From CAYMEK01 sp964389305 (lineage in GTDB: Bacteria; Spirochaetota; Spirochaetia; SZUA-6; DRHE01), in assembly GCA_964389305.1 (NCBI GenBank), contig CAYMEK010000017.1, positions 1 through 64,000 on the forward strand: 64,000 nt of DNA, given 5' to 3'. Of this stretch, positions 34,871-43,808 are shown in pieces. Position numbers and translations under genes: made by a program. The stretch's first letter is position 1; each line of letters begins with the position of its first letter. A model generated the notes under the pieces. That model was not told the origin of the DNA. It saw only the letters and a list, made by a program, of their open reading frames with translations, and did no database searches.

Positions 34871-35815
34871 ATGAGCAGCCTTGAGAGGACCACGGTTCCG
34901 GCCTACGTCGCCACCACTAGGAAGAAGCGGGACTGGGAGCGAACGATTTTCATAGCATTGATGCTTGTTCCCGCCGTGGCCTTTCTCGCCTTCTTCATGT
35001 ACTACCCGATCGAAGAAACATTCCGGATATCCTTGTCGCGCTCCACAGGGCTCGGCGACTCCACCTTCATCGGATTCGAAAACTACTTCAGGCTGTTCCG
35101 CAACGAAGAGTTTCAGCTAGGACTTTTACACGTCTTCGCCTGGGCGTTCTGGAGTGTGTTGATCCAGATCCCGCTGGCCTTCTTCATCGCCTTTTCCGTG
35201 GTCACCTACAGGAACAGGGTTACCAAGCCGCTGCGCGCCGTGTATTATCTGGCCAGCGTCATTCCCTCGGCGATCACCGCCATGCTGGGCAGATTCATCT
35301 TCTCGCCCACCTACGGGGTGATCTCCACCCTGGCAGCCAGGCTGGGCTGGTCCTGGCTGGCCGGAATCGATTTTCTGGGCGATCCCAGCCTGGCCTTCTG
35401 GTCGGTCTTCGCCGTCGCCACCTGGACCTACACGGGCTTCCCGATTATCTATCTCATGGCCAGAATCGAACAAATCCCCATGGACATCCGGGAAGCCACG
35501 GAACTGGACGGTGCCAACCGCTGGCAGTACGCCTGGTATGTAGTGCTGCCCATGGTCTCCTACCCGCTGCGCATCCTGGCCGTGCTTTGCACCGTCGGCA
35601 GCTTGAAGCTCTTCGACCTGCCGTACATGATGACCACCGGGGGTCCCGGCTACGCCACGGTCACTCTCGGTATCACCCTCTACCGACAGGGATTCGTCAA
35701 CTGGCAGTACGGAAAAGCCGCGGCCATCGGTGTGGTCATCTTCCTGCTCTCCCTCATCTTTACCGTGGCCCTGTTCTCGTTCTCGTGGGGGAGAAAAGGC
35801 GCGGACGCGGAATGA
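34871..35815 (+). CDS. sugar ABC transporter permease, MalF type
   Basis: A 314-residue inner-membrane protein with six helices and the coupling loop REATELDGANRWQYAWYVVLPMV near residues 210-232. The basic N-terminus (TTRKKRDWERT) precedes the first helix. ATG 34871 follows AGGCGAAG; a GTG five codons earlier is the alternative. It forms the channel with the next permease. Unlike the first operon's MalF-type subunit it has no large extracytoplasmic insert. Confidence 0.93.
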   Translation: MSSLERTTVPAYVATTRKKRDWERTIFIALMLVPAVAFLAFFMYYPIEETFRISLSRSTGLGDSTFIGFENYFRLFRNEEFQLGLLHVFAWAFWSVLIQIPLAFFIAFSVVTYRNRVTKPLRAVYYLASVIPSAITAMLGRFIFSPTYGVISTLAARLGWSWLAGIDFLGDPSLAFWSVFAVATWTYTGFPIIYLMARIEQIPMDIREATELDGANRWQYAWYVVLPMVSYPLRILAVLCTVGSLKLFDLPYMMTTGGPGYATVTLGITLYRQGFVNWQYGKAAAIGVVIFLLSLIFTVALFSFSWGRKGADAE

Positions 35816-35829
35816 AGGGGGCATAGGAG

Positions 35830-36690
35830 ATGGCTGCCGTGGGTGCTAGAAGGCTTATCAGCCCGCGTTTGACGCTTCCGAGCGCCCTCATCACCCTGAT
35901 TCTTCTGCTCCTGGCGGCGGCGGTGATCGTACCGCTGCTGCTGCCCTGGTTCTTCGTCTTCAAGACCCGCCTGGAGTTTTCCTACAATCCCTGGAGCCTG
36001 CCGACTCAAATACGGTGGGAGAACTTCGTAGAAGCCTGGGCGGTGATCAAGATCGACCAGGGTATGCTCAATACCCTGGTGGTCTGCCTGGGCGCTATCG
36101 CCTGCACGGTGCCGACGGCCGCCATGGCCGGCTACATCTTCAGCCGTTACCGCAGCAGGGCCACGGAAATCCTGTTCTACGCCATCCTGGCGGGGTATTT
36201 CGTACCCATACAGATGGTGCTGGTCCCGCTGTTCAGAATGAGCATCCACATCGGCCTGGCCGATACCCTGCCCGGTCTCTTTCTCCCCATGACCGCCTTC
36301 GGCATTCCCTTCTGGACCCTGATCTACCGCTCGTTTTTCCGCAGTCTTCCCGGAGAGCTGGCGGACGCGGCCAGAATCGACGGCGCCGGACATACGGGCA
36401 CCTTTTTCCGCATCATGCTGCCGCTGGCCGGCCCGGCGACCGTTCTGGCCGTTCTCTTGGTCTTCATGGGGGCCTGGACCGACTATCTGCTCAGCCTGAT
36501 CATGATCAGCACCCAGTCCCGATTCACCATGCAGCTGCGGGTGTCGCAGTTCTTGAACGCCTACGGCGTGGACCATATGCCCAGGTATTCGGCTGCTGCT
36601 ATCATCGCGGCCGCCCCCACCATTCTGCTGTACATCATCGGCCACCGCTGGATTCTCCGCGGGACCCTGGCCGGCGCGTTGAAGGGCTGA
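35830..36690 (+). CDS. sugar ABC transporter permease, MalG type
   Basis: A 286-residue inner-membrane protein with six helices and the EAA-type loop ADAARIDGAGHTGTFFRIMLPLAGP near residues 178-202; it ends in GTLAGALKG as MalG-type subunits do. AGGAG directly touches the ATG at 35830, so a GTG three codons later (35839) may be the true start. It is the third gene of the importer and is followed after 91 bases by the GH94 phosphorylase. Confidence 0.93.
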   Translation: MAAVGARRLISPRLTLPSALITLILLLLAAAVIVPLLLPWFFVFKTRLEFSYNPWSLPTQIRWENFVEAWAVIKIDQGMLNTLVVCLGAIACTVPTAAMAGYIFSRYRSRATEILFYAILAGYFVPIQMVLVPLFRMSIHIGLADTLPGLFLPMTAFGIPFWTLIYRSFFRSLPGELADAARIDGAGHTGTFFRIMLPLAGPATVLAVLLVFMGAWTDYLLSLIMISTQSRFTMQLRVSQFLNAYGVDHMPRYSAAAIIAAAPTILLYIIGHRWILRGTLAGALKG

Positions 36691-36781
36691 GCACAACGAC
36701 CGCTTGAGCGAAGCTCACATTCCAACGTACAATCCCTGTCGAAGCAATGCCTCCTGGAGGCCCCATGAGGAGAGCCCAGCC

Positions 36782-39193
36782 ATGAGATGCGGGCATTTCG
36801 ACGACTCGAAGCGCGAGTACATAATCACCACGCCGAAGACTCCGGTGAAATGGATCAACTACCTGGGCACCATCGCCTTCGGAGGGTTCGTAGATCATAC
36901 CGGCGGCGCGCTGATCTGCAAGGACGACCCGGCGACCAATCGCCTGACCCATTACCTGGCCCTGCAGCCCGCCTCGGATTTCAGGGGAACCACCCTCTAC
37001 CTGCGCTTCCGTTCGGCAGAGCGCTACCGGGTCTTCTCCCCCTTTTACGTACCCACCCTGGACCCCTACGATTCATTCGAGTGCCACGTGGGGCTCGGGT
37101 ACACGCGCATCGTGTCGGAGTACTACGGGCTTCGCACCGAAACGACTTTCTTTGTTCCCTTAGAGGGCGAGCGGTTGGTTATGGATATCCGCATCGGCAA
37201 CCTGGGCGGGAAGCCGGTGGCGGTAGACGCCGTTCCCGTCGTGGAGTATTCGCATTTCGACGCCCTGAAGCAGCTCACCAACGCGGACTGGGTTCCCCAG
37301 ACCATGCAGAGCAAGGCATACAACATGGCGGGGGACCGCCTGGTGCTGTCCCAGTACGCCTTCATGTTCCGCGACAGCCGCCTGAACTTCCTTACCTCAA
37401 ATCTGCCCGTCTCCTCCTTCGAATCGGACCGCAAGAGATTTCTGGGCGACAACGAGTACGGGAGCTGGGCGAATCCCGTGAGCCTGCAGGCTCAGGAACT
37501 GGACAATCACGAAGCCCTGCGGGGGAACAACATCGGAGCCCTTCTGCATCACCTGGGCGAGATCGCGGCGGGGTGCACACGAAGGCTCGTGGTGCAGCTC
37601 GGGCAGGCGGAAAGCGTGCAAAAGGCCATGCCCGGAATCCGCAGATACTGGAGCGAGCGGACGGTCGACGAGGCGCTGGCCAGGATATCGGATTTTTGGG
37701 ACTCCTACCTGGCGCGCCAGTGGGTGCAGACCCCGGATCCCGACACCGACCGCATGCTCAACATCCACAACCCGCGGCAATGCTACACCACGCTGAATTG
37801 GTCGCGCTACCTGTCCCTCTACCAGCCCGGATACGGGGCGAGGGGCATCGGTTTTCGAGATTCCTCCCAGGACGCGCTCGGGGTGATGGCCGCTGTGCCC
37901 CGGCAGGCCAAAGACCTGATCCGCAAGCTCCTGCAGGTACAGCGGCGCGATGGGTCGGCCATGCACCAGTTCAACCCGGTCAGCATGGAAGCCTCGATGG
38001 GGGATGCGCGCGAGCAGGAGGACCGGCCGCAGTACTACAGCGACGACCATCTGTGGGCCGTTCTGGCCGTGACCTCCTATCTCAAGGAGACCGGTGATTT
38101 CGACTTTCTCGAGGAGGTGGTCCCGTTCTACCAGCCGCCGGACAGCGGACAGAAACCGGAAAAAGCCACGGTGATGGATCACCTGCAACGGGCGATCGAG
38201 GTCACCCGCGGCGATGCGGGCGCCCATGGGCTGCCTCTCGCGGGCTTTGCCGATTGGAACGATACGGTCAACCTGGCCGCCGGCGCCGAGTCTATGTTCA
38301 CGGCGAATCTGTACGGTAAGGCGCTGCTGGAGATAATGGAGCTGGAACGTTTTCTCGACGATCCCGCCGGGGCGGACCGGCATCGCTCATACTACCAGCA
38401 GATGAAGACGGCCTTCAACCGCTGCGCCTGGGACGGTCAATGGTTTCTTCGCTACCTGGACCGGGACGGCGGCCCCCTCGGCTCGGCCGGAAACGAGCAG
38501 GGAAAGATTTTCGTCAACGGCCAGTCCTGGCCGGTGATCTCGGGGTTCGCCTCCGGGCGATACGCCCGCCTGGCGCTGGAATCGGTGCACCGCCTGCTCA
38601 ATACAGGAAAGGGCCTGAAGATATCCAGCCCCGGATTCGACGGCTACGACCCGAAAAAGGGCGGCATCACCACCTATCCGCCCGGCGCAAAGGAGAACTG
38701 CGGGATCTTTCTCCATACCAATCCCTGGGTCATAATCGCGGAAACCATGGTGGGCAACGGCGACCGCGCCTATGCGTATTATCGCCAGATCAACCCGGCC
38801 GGGAAAAACGATCTGATCGAAGAATACGAATGCGAGCCCTACGTGTATGCCCAGAACATTCTCGGCGACGAGCACCCGCAATTCGGTCTGGCGCGCAATT
38901 CCTGGCTTTCAGGGACCGCTTCGTGGGCCTACCAGGCGGCGACGAAACATATCCTCGGGCTGAGGCCCGGCTACAGAAGCCTGCGGGTGGATCCGTGCAT
39001 CCCGGCGCGCTGGAGCGGCTTTCGAGCCAGCAGGGAGTTCCGCGGCGCGACCTACGAAATCGAGGTGCGTAATCCCTCTCATGTCTGCCGCGGCGTCAGC
39101 TCGGTACTCGCCGACGGCAGGAAGCTCGCCTCCAATGTTCTGCCCCTGTATGGAGACGGGAGCAAGCACCGTATCGAAGCGGTCCTTGGCTGA
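36782..39193 (+). CDS. GH94 family glycoside phosphorylase (cellobiose phosphorylase-like)
   Basis: An 803-residue cytoplasmic enzyme. It opens with the GH94 pattern GHFDDSKREYIITTPKTPVKWINYLG and has an N-terminal beta-sandwich (1-290), a linker helix and an (alpha/alpha)6 barrel carrying the catalytic DWND motif (491-494). Length and the opening resemble cellobiose phosphorylase, which splits cellobiose with phosphate into glucose 1-phosphate and glucose. GH94 also includes cellodextrin, chitobiose, laminaribiose and cellobionate phosphorylases, so the substrate is not fixed. ATG 36782 follows AGGAGAG at good distance; an upstream in-frame start lacks this. It stands just after an importer, fitting energy-saving use of imported beta-linked disaccharides. 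Confidence 0.88.
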   Translation: MRCGHFDDSKREYIITTPKTPVKWINYLGTIAFGGFVDHTGGALICKDDPATNRLTHYLALQPASDFRGTTLYLRFRSAERYRVFSPFYVPTLDPYDSFECHVGLGYTRIVSEYYGLRTETTFFVPLEGERLVMDIRIGNLGGKPVAVDAVPVVEYSHFDALKQLTNADWVPQTMQSKAYNMAGDRLVLSQYAFMFRDSRLNFLTSNLPVSSFESDRKRFLGDNEYGSWANPVSLQAQELDNHEALRGNNIGALLHHLGEIAAGCTRRLVVQLGQAESVQKAMPGIRRYWSERTVDEALARISDFWDSYLARQWVQTPDPDTDRMLNIHNPRQCYTTLNWSRYLSLYQPGYGARGIGFRDSSQDALGVMAAVPRQAKDLIRKLLQVQRRDGSAMHQFNPVSMEASMGDAREQEDRPQYYSDDHLWAVLAVTSYLKETGDFDFLEEVVPFYQPPDSGQKPEKATVMDHLQRAIEVTRGDAGAHGLPLAGFADWNDTVNLAAGAESMFTANLYGKALLEIMELERFLDDPAGADRHRSYYQQMKTAFNRCAWDGQWFLRYLDRDGGPLGSAGNEQGKIFVNGQSWPVISGFASGRYARLALESVHRLLNTGKGLKISSPGFDGYDPKKGGITTYPPGAKENCGIFLHTNPWVIIAETMVGNGDRAYAYYRQINPAGKNDLIEEYECEPYVYAQNILGDEHPQFGLARNSWLSGTASWAYQAATKHILGLRPGYRSLRVDPCIPARWSGFRASREFRGATYEIEVRNPSHVCRGVSSVLADGRKLASNVLPLYGDGSKHRIEAVLG

Positions 39194-39200
39194 TCGGCTG

Positions 39201-39965
39201 TCAGGCGGACTTCCCTTTTCCTGAAAGCCACAGCGCTGTATTGTGCCAGAATTTCCCGTACCCTTCCCACTCGATGAATGCGGTTCCCCAGTGTTTTGAC
39301 AAATCAGAGGTGAAGGCCATCGTCTTTCCTTTTCCGTAGTCCCCCACGACAATGAAGGGATCATTGTTGATCCGGGCCAGCACATCGGCATTCTTCTTGG
39401 CCTTTACTCTATTGTACCCCAAGAACAACGGCCACTCCTGGGGAGTATCTTTGAATATGAGATGCGTCTTCTGCACAATCTCGGGTCGAGCACCTTGAGG
39501 CTTTTCAACCCGATCGTCACAGGAGCTTATCTCTACGGGAAGAATCTCCTCGATGACCGTTTCATGGTATCCCGGGATACCCCTTATTCCTTGAAACGAG
39601 TTCCATCCACCCGCCATGATAAATGATTTCCCTTCGGCTACAAACTGCTTGATAAGATCGAGACGATCGGGGCCCATAGGAACGGTAAACATTTCCGGAT
39701 ACAACTGCAGAGTATTTTTCCCGCAATCACTGAGAATAAGAATATCGTACCTGTTTATTTCCTCCATCGTTCTCGGAAATGATGTTAATGCAACATGATT
39801 GGGCATATGCTCGAGCTCGATGTCGTCAAACCGCGCCATAGCTTCAACAAACCACCTGCCGAAATTCTCGTACCCTCCGAGAGGCACCAGGTCAAAACCT
39901 TTGATGTGCATCCTGAGCACAAACCACGTTTCCCCGACCAATAATACTTTGGTGTTCGTTGCCAT
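39201..39965 (-). CDS. putative glutamine amidotransferase-like (GATase1-like, ThuA-type) protein
   Basis: A 254-residue cytoplasmic protein with an alpha/beta fold. The start VLLVGETWFVLRMHIKGFDLV and the middle stretches RYDILILSDCGKNTLQL and FVAEGKSFIMAGGWNSFQGIRGIPGYH match the putative cytoplasmic glutamine amidotransferase-like family (PF07090-type) often found in sugar loci. Cys-His-Glu triad members are not obvious apart from the Cys in LSDCGKN. ATG 39965 follows GGAGG. It is the last gene of a minus-strand operon with an isomerase-like and a Gfo/Idh-like gene, and ends 7 bases from the stop of the convergent GH94 gene. Confidence 0.78.
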   Translation of the reverse strand: MATNTKVLLVGETWFVLRMHIKGFDLVPLGGYENFGRWFVEAMARFDDIELEHMPNHVALTSFPRTMEEINRYDILILSDCGKNTLQLYPEMFTVPMGPDRLDLIKQFVAEGKSFIMAGGWNSFQGIRGIPGYHETVIEEILPVEISSCDDRVEKPQGARPEIVQKTHLIFKDTPQEWPLFLGYNRVKAKKNADVLARINNDPFIVVGDYGKGKTMAFTSDLSKHWGTAFIEWEGYGKFWHNTALWLSGKGKSA

Positions 39966-39991
39966 ATTTAACCTCCGTCGATAGTTTTTCC

Positions 39992-40801
39992 TCAACTCAT
40001 TTCATCTTTTATGCGTTTAATGACCCCGGGAATACTCGTCAGCTCATCGTCTTCCCCCTCATACTCAACAGATATGAAACCGCTGTAATTCTTCTTTTTC
40101 AGAATGCCGAAGATCCTCTCATAATCCAACTTCTTGTCGATTACCTCTTCGCCGGGCTGAAGTATCTTAATATGGACGTGCACCGCCAGATCCACTGTAT
40201 CTTCGATGGCGGTGTAAATGTCTTTCGTGTAACCGCCCGTATCCAAATTGAGCCTGAACCAGGAAGAGTCGATCTCTGCAACGATCCGTTTCGCGTCCTC
40301 GGAAGTACTGACAAGACCCCGGTGATTGTGGTTTTCTACGGCAAGGACTAGGCCTGCTTTTTCGGCATAGGCAACGCACTCTCTCATGCAGCCGATCATT
40401 GCGGGCCACACGACATCTCGATCAGAGCTTCCACGGCCATAATCCTCATCCCAGGGAGCAGGACCGGCCCATCCGGCGAAAACCCGCAGGATCGAGGCAC
40501 CGAATAGAGCTGTTGTATCAATCCATTTCTTTACTTTTGCCACCTCTTTTCTCAGTTTATTGTCAGATTCGTAGCCGAAGTTGTTGCTTACCGAGAGGCA
40601 GGCAATCATCAGACCTTTTTTACTAATGAAATCTTTCAGCTCTCTGTAATCAATACCCGGCTTCTCTAAATGGAAATCCAGCAACTCGACACCGTCGAGC
40701 ATCAGCTCATCGGCACAGATCGAAATCCATCTATGAATATCCAGCTCATGAGTTTGGAAAGCACGGTGGTAGGACCAGCTACTACAGGCTATTTTCATCA
40801 T
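39992..40801 (-). CDS. TIM-barrel sugar phosphate isomerase/epimerase
   Basis: A 269-residue protein of the xylose-isomerase-like (AP endonuclease 2) barrel family. It shows the strand starts MKIACSSWSYH, LDGVELLDFH, LMIACLSVSNNFG, ILRVFAGWAG, LVLAVENHNHRG (metal-binding Glu and His), FRLNLDTGGY and AVHVHIKIL, ending in FISVEYEGEDD with another metal-binding Glu. Two adjacent ATG codons occur at the start; AGGTGCAAG lies before them. The exact sugar is unknown. It partners the neighbouring Gfo/Idh oxidoreductase in many catabolic clusters for inositols, ketosugars or uncommon sugars. Confidence 0.87.
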   Translation of the reverse strand: MMKIACSSWSYHRAFQTHELDIHRWISICADELMLDGVELLDFHLEKPGIDYRELKDFISKKGLMIACLSVSNNFGYESDNKLRKEVAKVKKWIDTTALFGASILRVFAGWAGPAPWDEDYGRGSSDRDVVWPAMIGCMRECVAYAEKAGLVLAVENHNHRGLVSTSEDAKRIVAEIDSSWFRLNLDTGGYTKDIYTAIEDTVDLAVHVHIKILQPGEEVIDKKLDYERIFGILKKKNYSGFISVEYEGEDDELTSIPGVIKRIKDEMS

Positions 40802-40808
40802 CTTGCAC

Positions 40809-41912
40809 CTACAATCTCACCTCTTTACCGTTTGCTGCTGAGAGATAGATGGAATCAATGATTCTTTGAACGGTTAGAAGATAATCGGGCTCCACAACTG
40901 GCGTTTCCTCATTCCTGATACACGCTACAAAGTGACGAATAAATCCGGGAAACGTTTGATCCCAATAGGAATACAACGCGGGGACTACAGGATTGATCTC
41001 CACCAGATGGCCGTCCGTTTCCTCCAGAATGCTGAACCTAATCGGGCGGCCCTCATCAACCCCGCCTGCAGCCTTCACCAGCTCGACACCTGCTTTAGCT
41101 CCAAAAAGTGAGATCTTCATCCCGGTTTCGGAGTATCCGGTCCATCCGGCTTCCAGTAAGAGCGTCGAGCCGCTCTCGAATCTGATCAGAGCGGTCGCCA
41201 GGTCCTCCGTGTCGACTTCTTTGTTGAAATCATCTCCAAGCCTGGTGGAGCTTGGAGGCCACCCTCCGTCCTGTGCATTCTTGGTCAGACAATCGTAGGC
41301 CGAGGCCGTTACCGATACGGGTTTCGGCGAACCCAGGAAAAACATTCCCAAGTCCATCACGTGGATGCCGATATCCATAAGAGAACCGCCGCCCGAGTCC
41401 TTTTTATGGGTAAACCATCCTCCTAGACCGGGATGCCCCTTTCTCCGCAGATACGAGCATTTCGCATAGTAGATATATCCCAGTTTTCCTTTTCTGATGT
41501 AACTGTCTATGATTTCTGTAGTCAGATCAAAGCGCTGTGAGAGGTTCAGCAAAAACAGCTTTCCTGATTTCAAGGCCGTACGCACTACTGCTTCGGCCTG
41601 TTGGGCGTTGATCGCGAATGGTTTCTCGCACAATACGTTCTTACCCGATTGGAGGGCGGCCATAGAAACCTCGGCATGCAGGTAGGTTGGTGTACAGACA
41701 CTTACCCCATCGAGATCTTCCCTCTCGATCAACTTTTCATACTCGGTGTACGTATCGGCTATATTGAATTCCTTGGAAACGGACTCGAGCTTCTCTTTAT
41801 TGGGATCGCTCAAGGCAGCTACTTCGACCCCGGGGATTCCCTGCAACGAAGGTATATGTCCCCATTGTGCTACGCCGCCCGCTCCTACGATTCCTATCTT
41901 TATGGGTTTCAT
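40809..41912 (-). CDS. Gfo/Idh/MocA-family NAD(P)-dependent oxidoreductase
   Basis: A 367-residue enzyme. The Rossmann start IGIVGAGGVAQWGHIPSL (residues 6-23), the GVSVCTPTYLHAEVSMAAL strand-helix and the diagnostic CEKPFA (about 92-97) identify the family; the C-terminal half is the sheet domain with GGSLMDIGIHVMDLGMFFLG. It oxidises or reduces a sugar or cyclitol; the catalytic Asp-His pair is DIGIHVMD. The SD is weak. It is encoded between the permeases and the isomerase gene, 38 bases downstream of the permease stop, so it is probably part of the same transcript. Confidence 0.92.
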   Translation of the reverse strand: MKPIKIGIVGAGGVAQWGHIPSLQGIPGVEVAALSDPNKEKLESVSKEFNIADTYTEYEKLIEREDLDGVSVCTPTYLHAEVSMAALQSGKNVLCEKPFAINAQQAEAVVRTALKSGKLFLLNLSQRFDLTTEIIDSYIRKGKLGYIYYAKCSYLRRKGHPGLGGWFTHKKDSGGGSLMDIGIHVMDLGMFFLGSPKPVSVTASAYDCLTKNAQDGGWPPSSTRLGDDFNKEVDTEDLATALIRFESGSTLLLEAGWTGYSETGMKISLFGAKAGVELVKAAGGVDEGRPIRFSILEETDGHLVEINPVVPALYSYWDQTFPGFIRHFVACIRNEETPVVEPDYLLTVQRIIDSIYLSAANGKEVRL

Positions 41913-41950
41913 GGTTTTCTTAGCTTATCCGTCGTACATCTGCTGTTCGA

Positions 41951-42775
41951 TCAACCCTTCACGGACCCCATAAGCAGACCCTTTATAATCATTTTCAGTA
42001 GAAAAATGTAAATCAACACCACCGGGATAATGGTGATGGATGCTCCGGCGCAGATCATGTTCCATGCCGCCACTGTCGTTCCCTTCAGGTTCGCCACCGC
42101 CACGGTTACGGGCTGGGAAGTGACTCCCCTGGTCAGGGTAAGTCCGAACAAGAACTCGTTCCAGATGTTTGTAAACTGAAAGATCGCCACAACCGCAAAG
42201 CCCGGTAGAGACAGGGGAAGAAAGATTCTCATATAGGTCGCCAGGGTCCCACAGCCGTCAACGCGGGAGCTGTCGACAAGCTCCTGGGGAATCCCCTCGT
42301 AGTAATTGCGGAAAAGCAGGGTAGTAATGGGCATTCCATACGCCACGTGTGTCAGGATCAGGCCGCTGTAGCTGTTGAACAACCCGATCTTTCCCATGAA
42401 CATCACCAGAGGAATCAGGATGGATTGAGGCGCTATATAGAAGCCGAGCGCGAGGGTCAGGAAGATCGCTTTGTCTCCCTTGAATCGATATTTTGAAAAG
42501 ATATAACCGCTCATCGAGCCTAAAATCGAGGAAATGATCGTGGCAAAAACCGTAATGATCACGCTGTTCAAAAGCGCCCTTTTTATGAGGTTGAAAGCCT
42601 TGGCATAGGCGCCGAAATCGACCGCGTGCGCAGGTGCAACCGGACCATACTTCAGATCCTCATCCGTTTTCAACGATGTATTGAGGAGGGTATAAATCGG
42701 GAAAACATAAAAAAAGGATAAAGCGATTAGAATAAAATAGATCAGGGCTTTCTGCGGTATACCGGCGCTCTTCAT
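41951..42775 (-). CDS. sugar ABC transporter permease, MalG type
   Basis: A 274-residue inner-membrane protein with six helices; EAA-type loop PQELVDSSRVDGCGTLATYMRIFLPLSLPGF near residues 159-189 and the usual IKGLLMGSVKG end. It begins three bases after the stop of the other permease, with AAAGG in front. Together with the neighbouring MalF-type gene and the binding protein it forms the third importer of the window, again without an ATPase gene. Confidence 0.93.
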   Translation of the reverse strand: MKSAGIPQKALIYFILIALSFFYVFPIYTLLNTSLKTDEDLKYGPVAPAHAVDFGAYAKAFNLIKRALLNSVIITVFATIISSILGSMSGYIFSKYRFKGDKAIFLTLALGFYIAPQSILIPLVMFMGKIGLFNSYSGLILTHVAYGMPITTLLFRNYYEGIPQELVDSSRVDGCGTLATYMRIFLPLSLPGFAVVAIFQFTNIWNEFLFGLTLTRGVTSQPVTVAVANLKGTTVAAWNMICAGASITIIPVVLIYIFLLKMIIKGLLMGSVKG

Positions 42776-42778
42776 CCT

Positions 42779-43666
42779 TTATCTCTTTCTATGCCTGTTG
42801 ACATACCTGTTGACGAGAATCGGAATGATGATAATAAGGAATGACAGCAGAAACATAAAGAAGCTCACGCTTGCACCGTAGGCAAACAGGTTCTGGTTGA
42901 AGGTTACCCGGTACATGTAGGTTGCCAGCACCTCGGATGAAAAGGCGGGTCCGCCTCCCGTGAGCAGCCAAACGAGATCGAAAACGCGCAGGGAGTACAT
43001 GACGAGAATCAAAAGGACGGTGAAGGTAGCCGGTCTTTGAAGAGGCAGTATGACGCGTGTATATCGTTGAACGGTTGTGGTGCCGTCCACCCTGGCTGCA
43101 TCCAGGATGTCTGGATCGACGGCTGAAATCCCAGCGTAGTATACAAGCGTCGCAAAGCCTGAAAACTGCCAGACATAGACGATCGCCACCGCAAAGATCG
43201 ACTGCTTGGTCGAGGTTATCCAGGGCTGAACAAGAAAAAAGAGGTTCAGCATGCGTAACAGTGTGTTGATGGCGCCTTTGTCGGGCAGGAACATCCAGCT
43301 CCACATGGTGGCGGATGCCACGAAAGAGAAAGACAGCGGGATCAAGAAGATCGCCCGGAAAAAACCTCTTGCCGTTACCACTAAATCCAAAAAGACAGCG
43401 CAGATGATGCCGAGAGGAACCGTAATGCTGATGAACAGCGCCATCAATTTCAAGGTATTATAGAAGCTCTTCCTGAAAATCTCATCTTGCGTAAACAGCT
43501 TGATATAATTCTGAATACCTGTGAACTCTCCCAGCCTGCCGATTATTCTCCAATCGGTCAGGGAGGTCCATGCGCTCCAGCCGGAAAATACATACACAAA
43601 GATCGCTACCAGCACAATCGCGGGAGTGATAAAGAGGGCAATGGGAATGTATTTTTTAACAACCAC
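42779..43666 (-). CDS. sugar ABC transporter permease, MalF type
   Basis: A 295-residue inner-membrane protein with six helices and the coupling loop DILDAARVDGTTTVQRYTRVILPLQRP near residues 194-220. A basic start (VVKKYIP) precedes the first helix. It follows the binding-protein gene after a 142-base gap that contains a strong hairpin. Composition here is AT-richer than in the other two importer operons, hinting at separate acquisition. Confidence 0.93.
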   Translation of the reverse strand: MVVKKYIPIALFITPAIVLVAIFVYVFSGWSAWTSLTDWRIIGRLGEFTGIQNYIKLFTQDEIFRKSFYNTLKLMALFISITVPLGIICAVFLDLVVTARGFFRAIFLIPLSFSFVASATMWSWMFLPDKGAINTLLRMLNLFFLVQPWITSTKQSIFAVAIVYVWQFSGFATLVYYAGISAVDPDILDAARVDGTTTVQRYTRVILPLQRPATFTVLLILVMYSLRVFDLVWLLTGGGPAFSSEVLATYMYRVTFNQNLFAYGASVSFFMFLLSFLIIIIPILVNRYVNRHRKR

Positions 43667-43752
43667 AGAACCTAGTTCCTGAAGGAATGGATTGATCTAT
43701 TCCCGTTTGTTCTTAAAAAGCTGCTCTAACAATTCCCAGGTTGAGTATACTC

Positions 43753-43785
43753 CACATGGGTATGGCGCGAAACCATACCCATGTG
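43753..43785 (-). terminator. intercistronic stem-loop between binding-protein and permease genes
   Basis: A perfect 13-bp stem CACATGGGTATGG / CCATACCCATGTG with a 7-base loop (43766-43772). On the transcribed (minus) strand no T-run follows, so it is more likely an mRNA-stabilising or partial-readthrough hairpin. It is the third such hairpin at this position in an importer operon of this window. Confidence 0.7.
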
Positions 43786-43808
43786 AAAAAGTCAACCGAG
43801 AGTACTAA

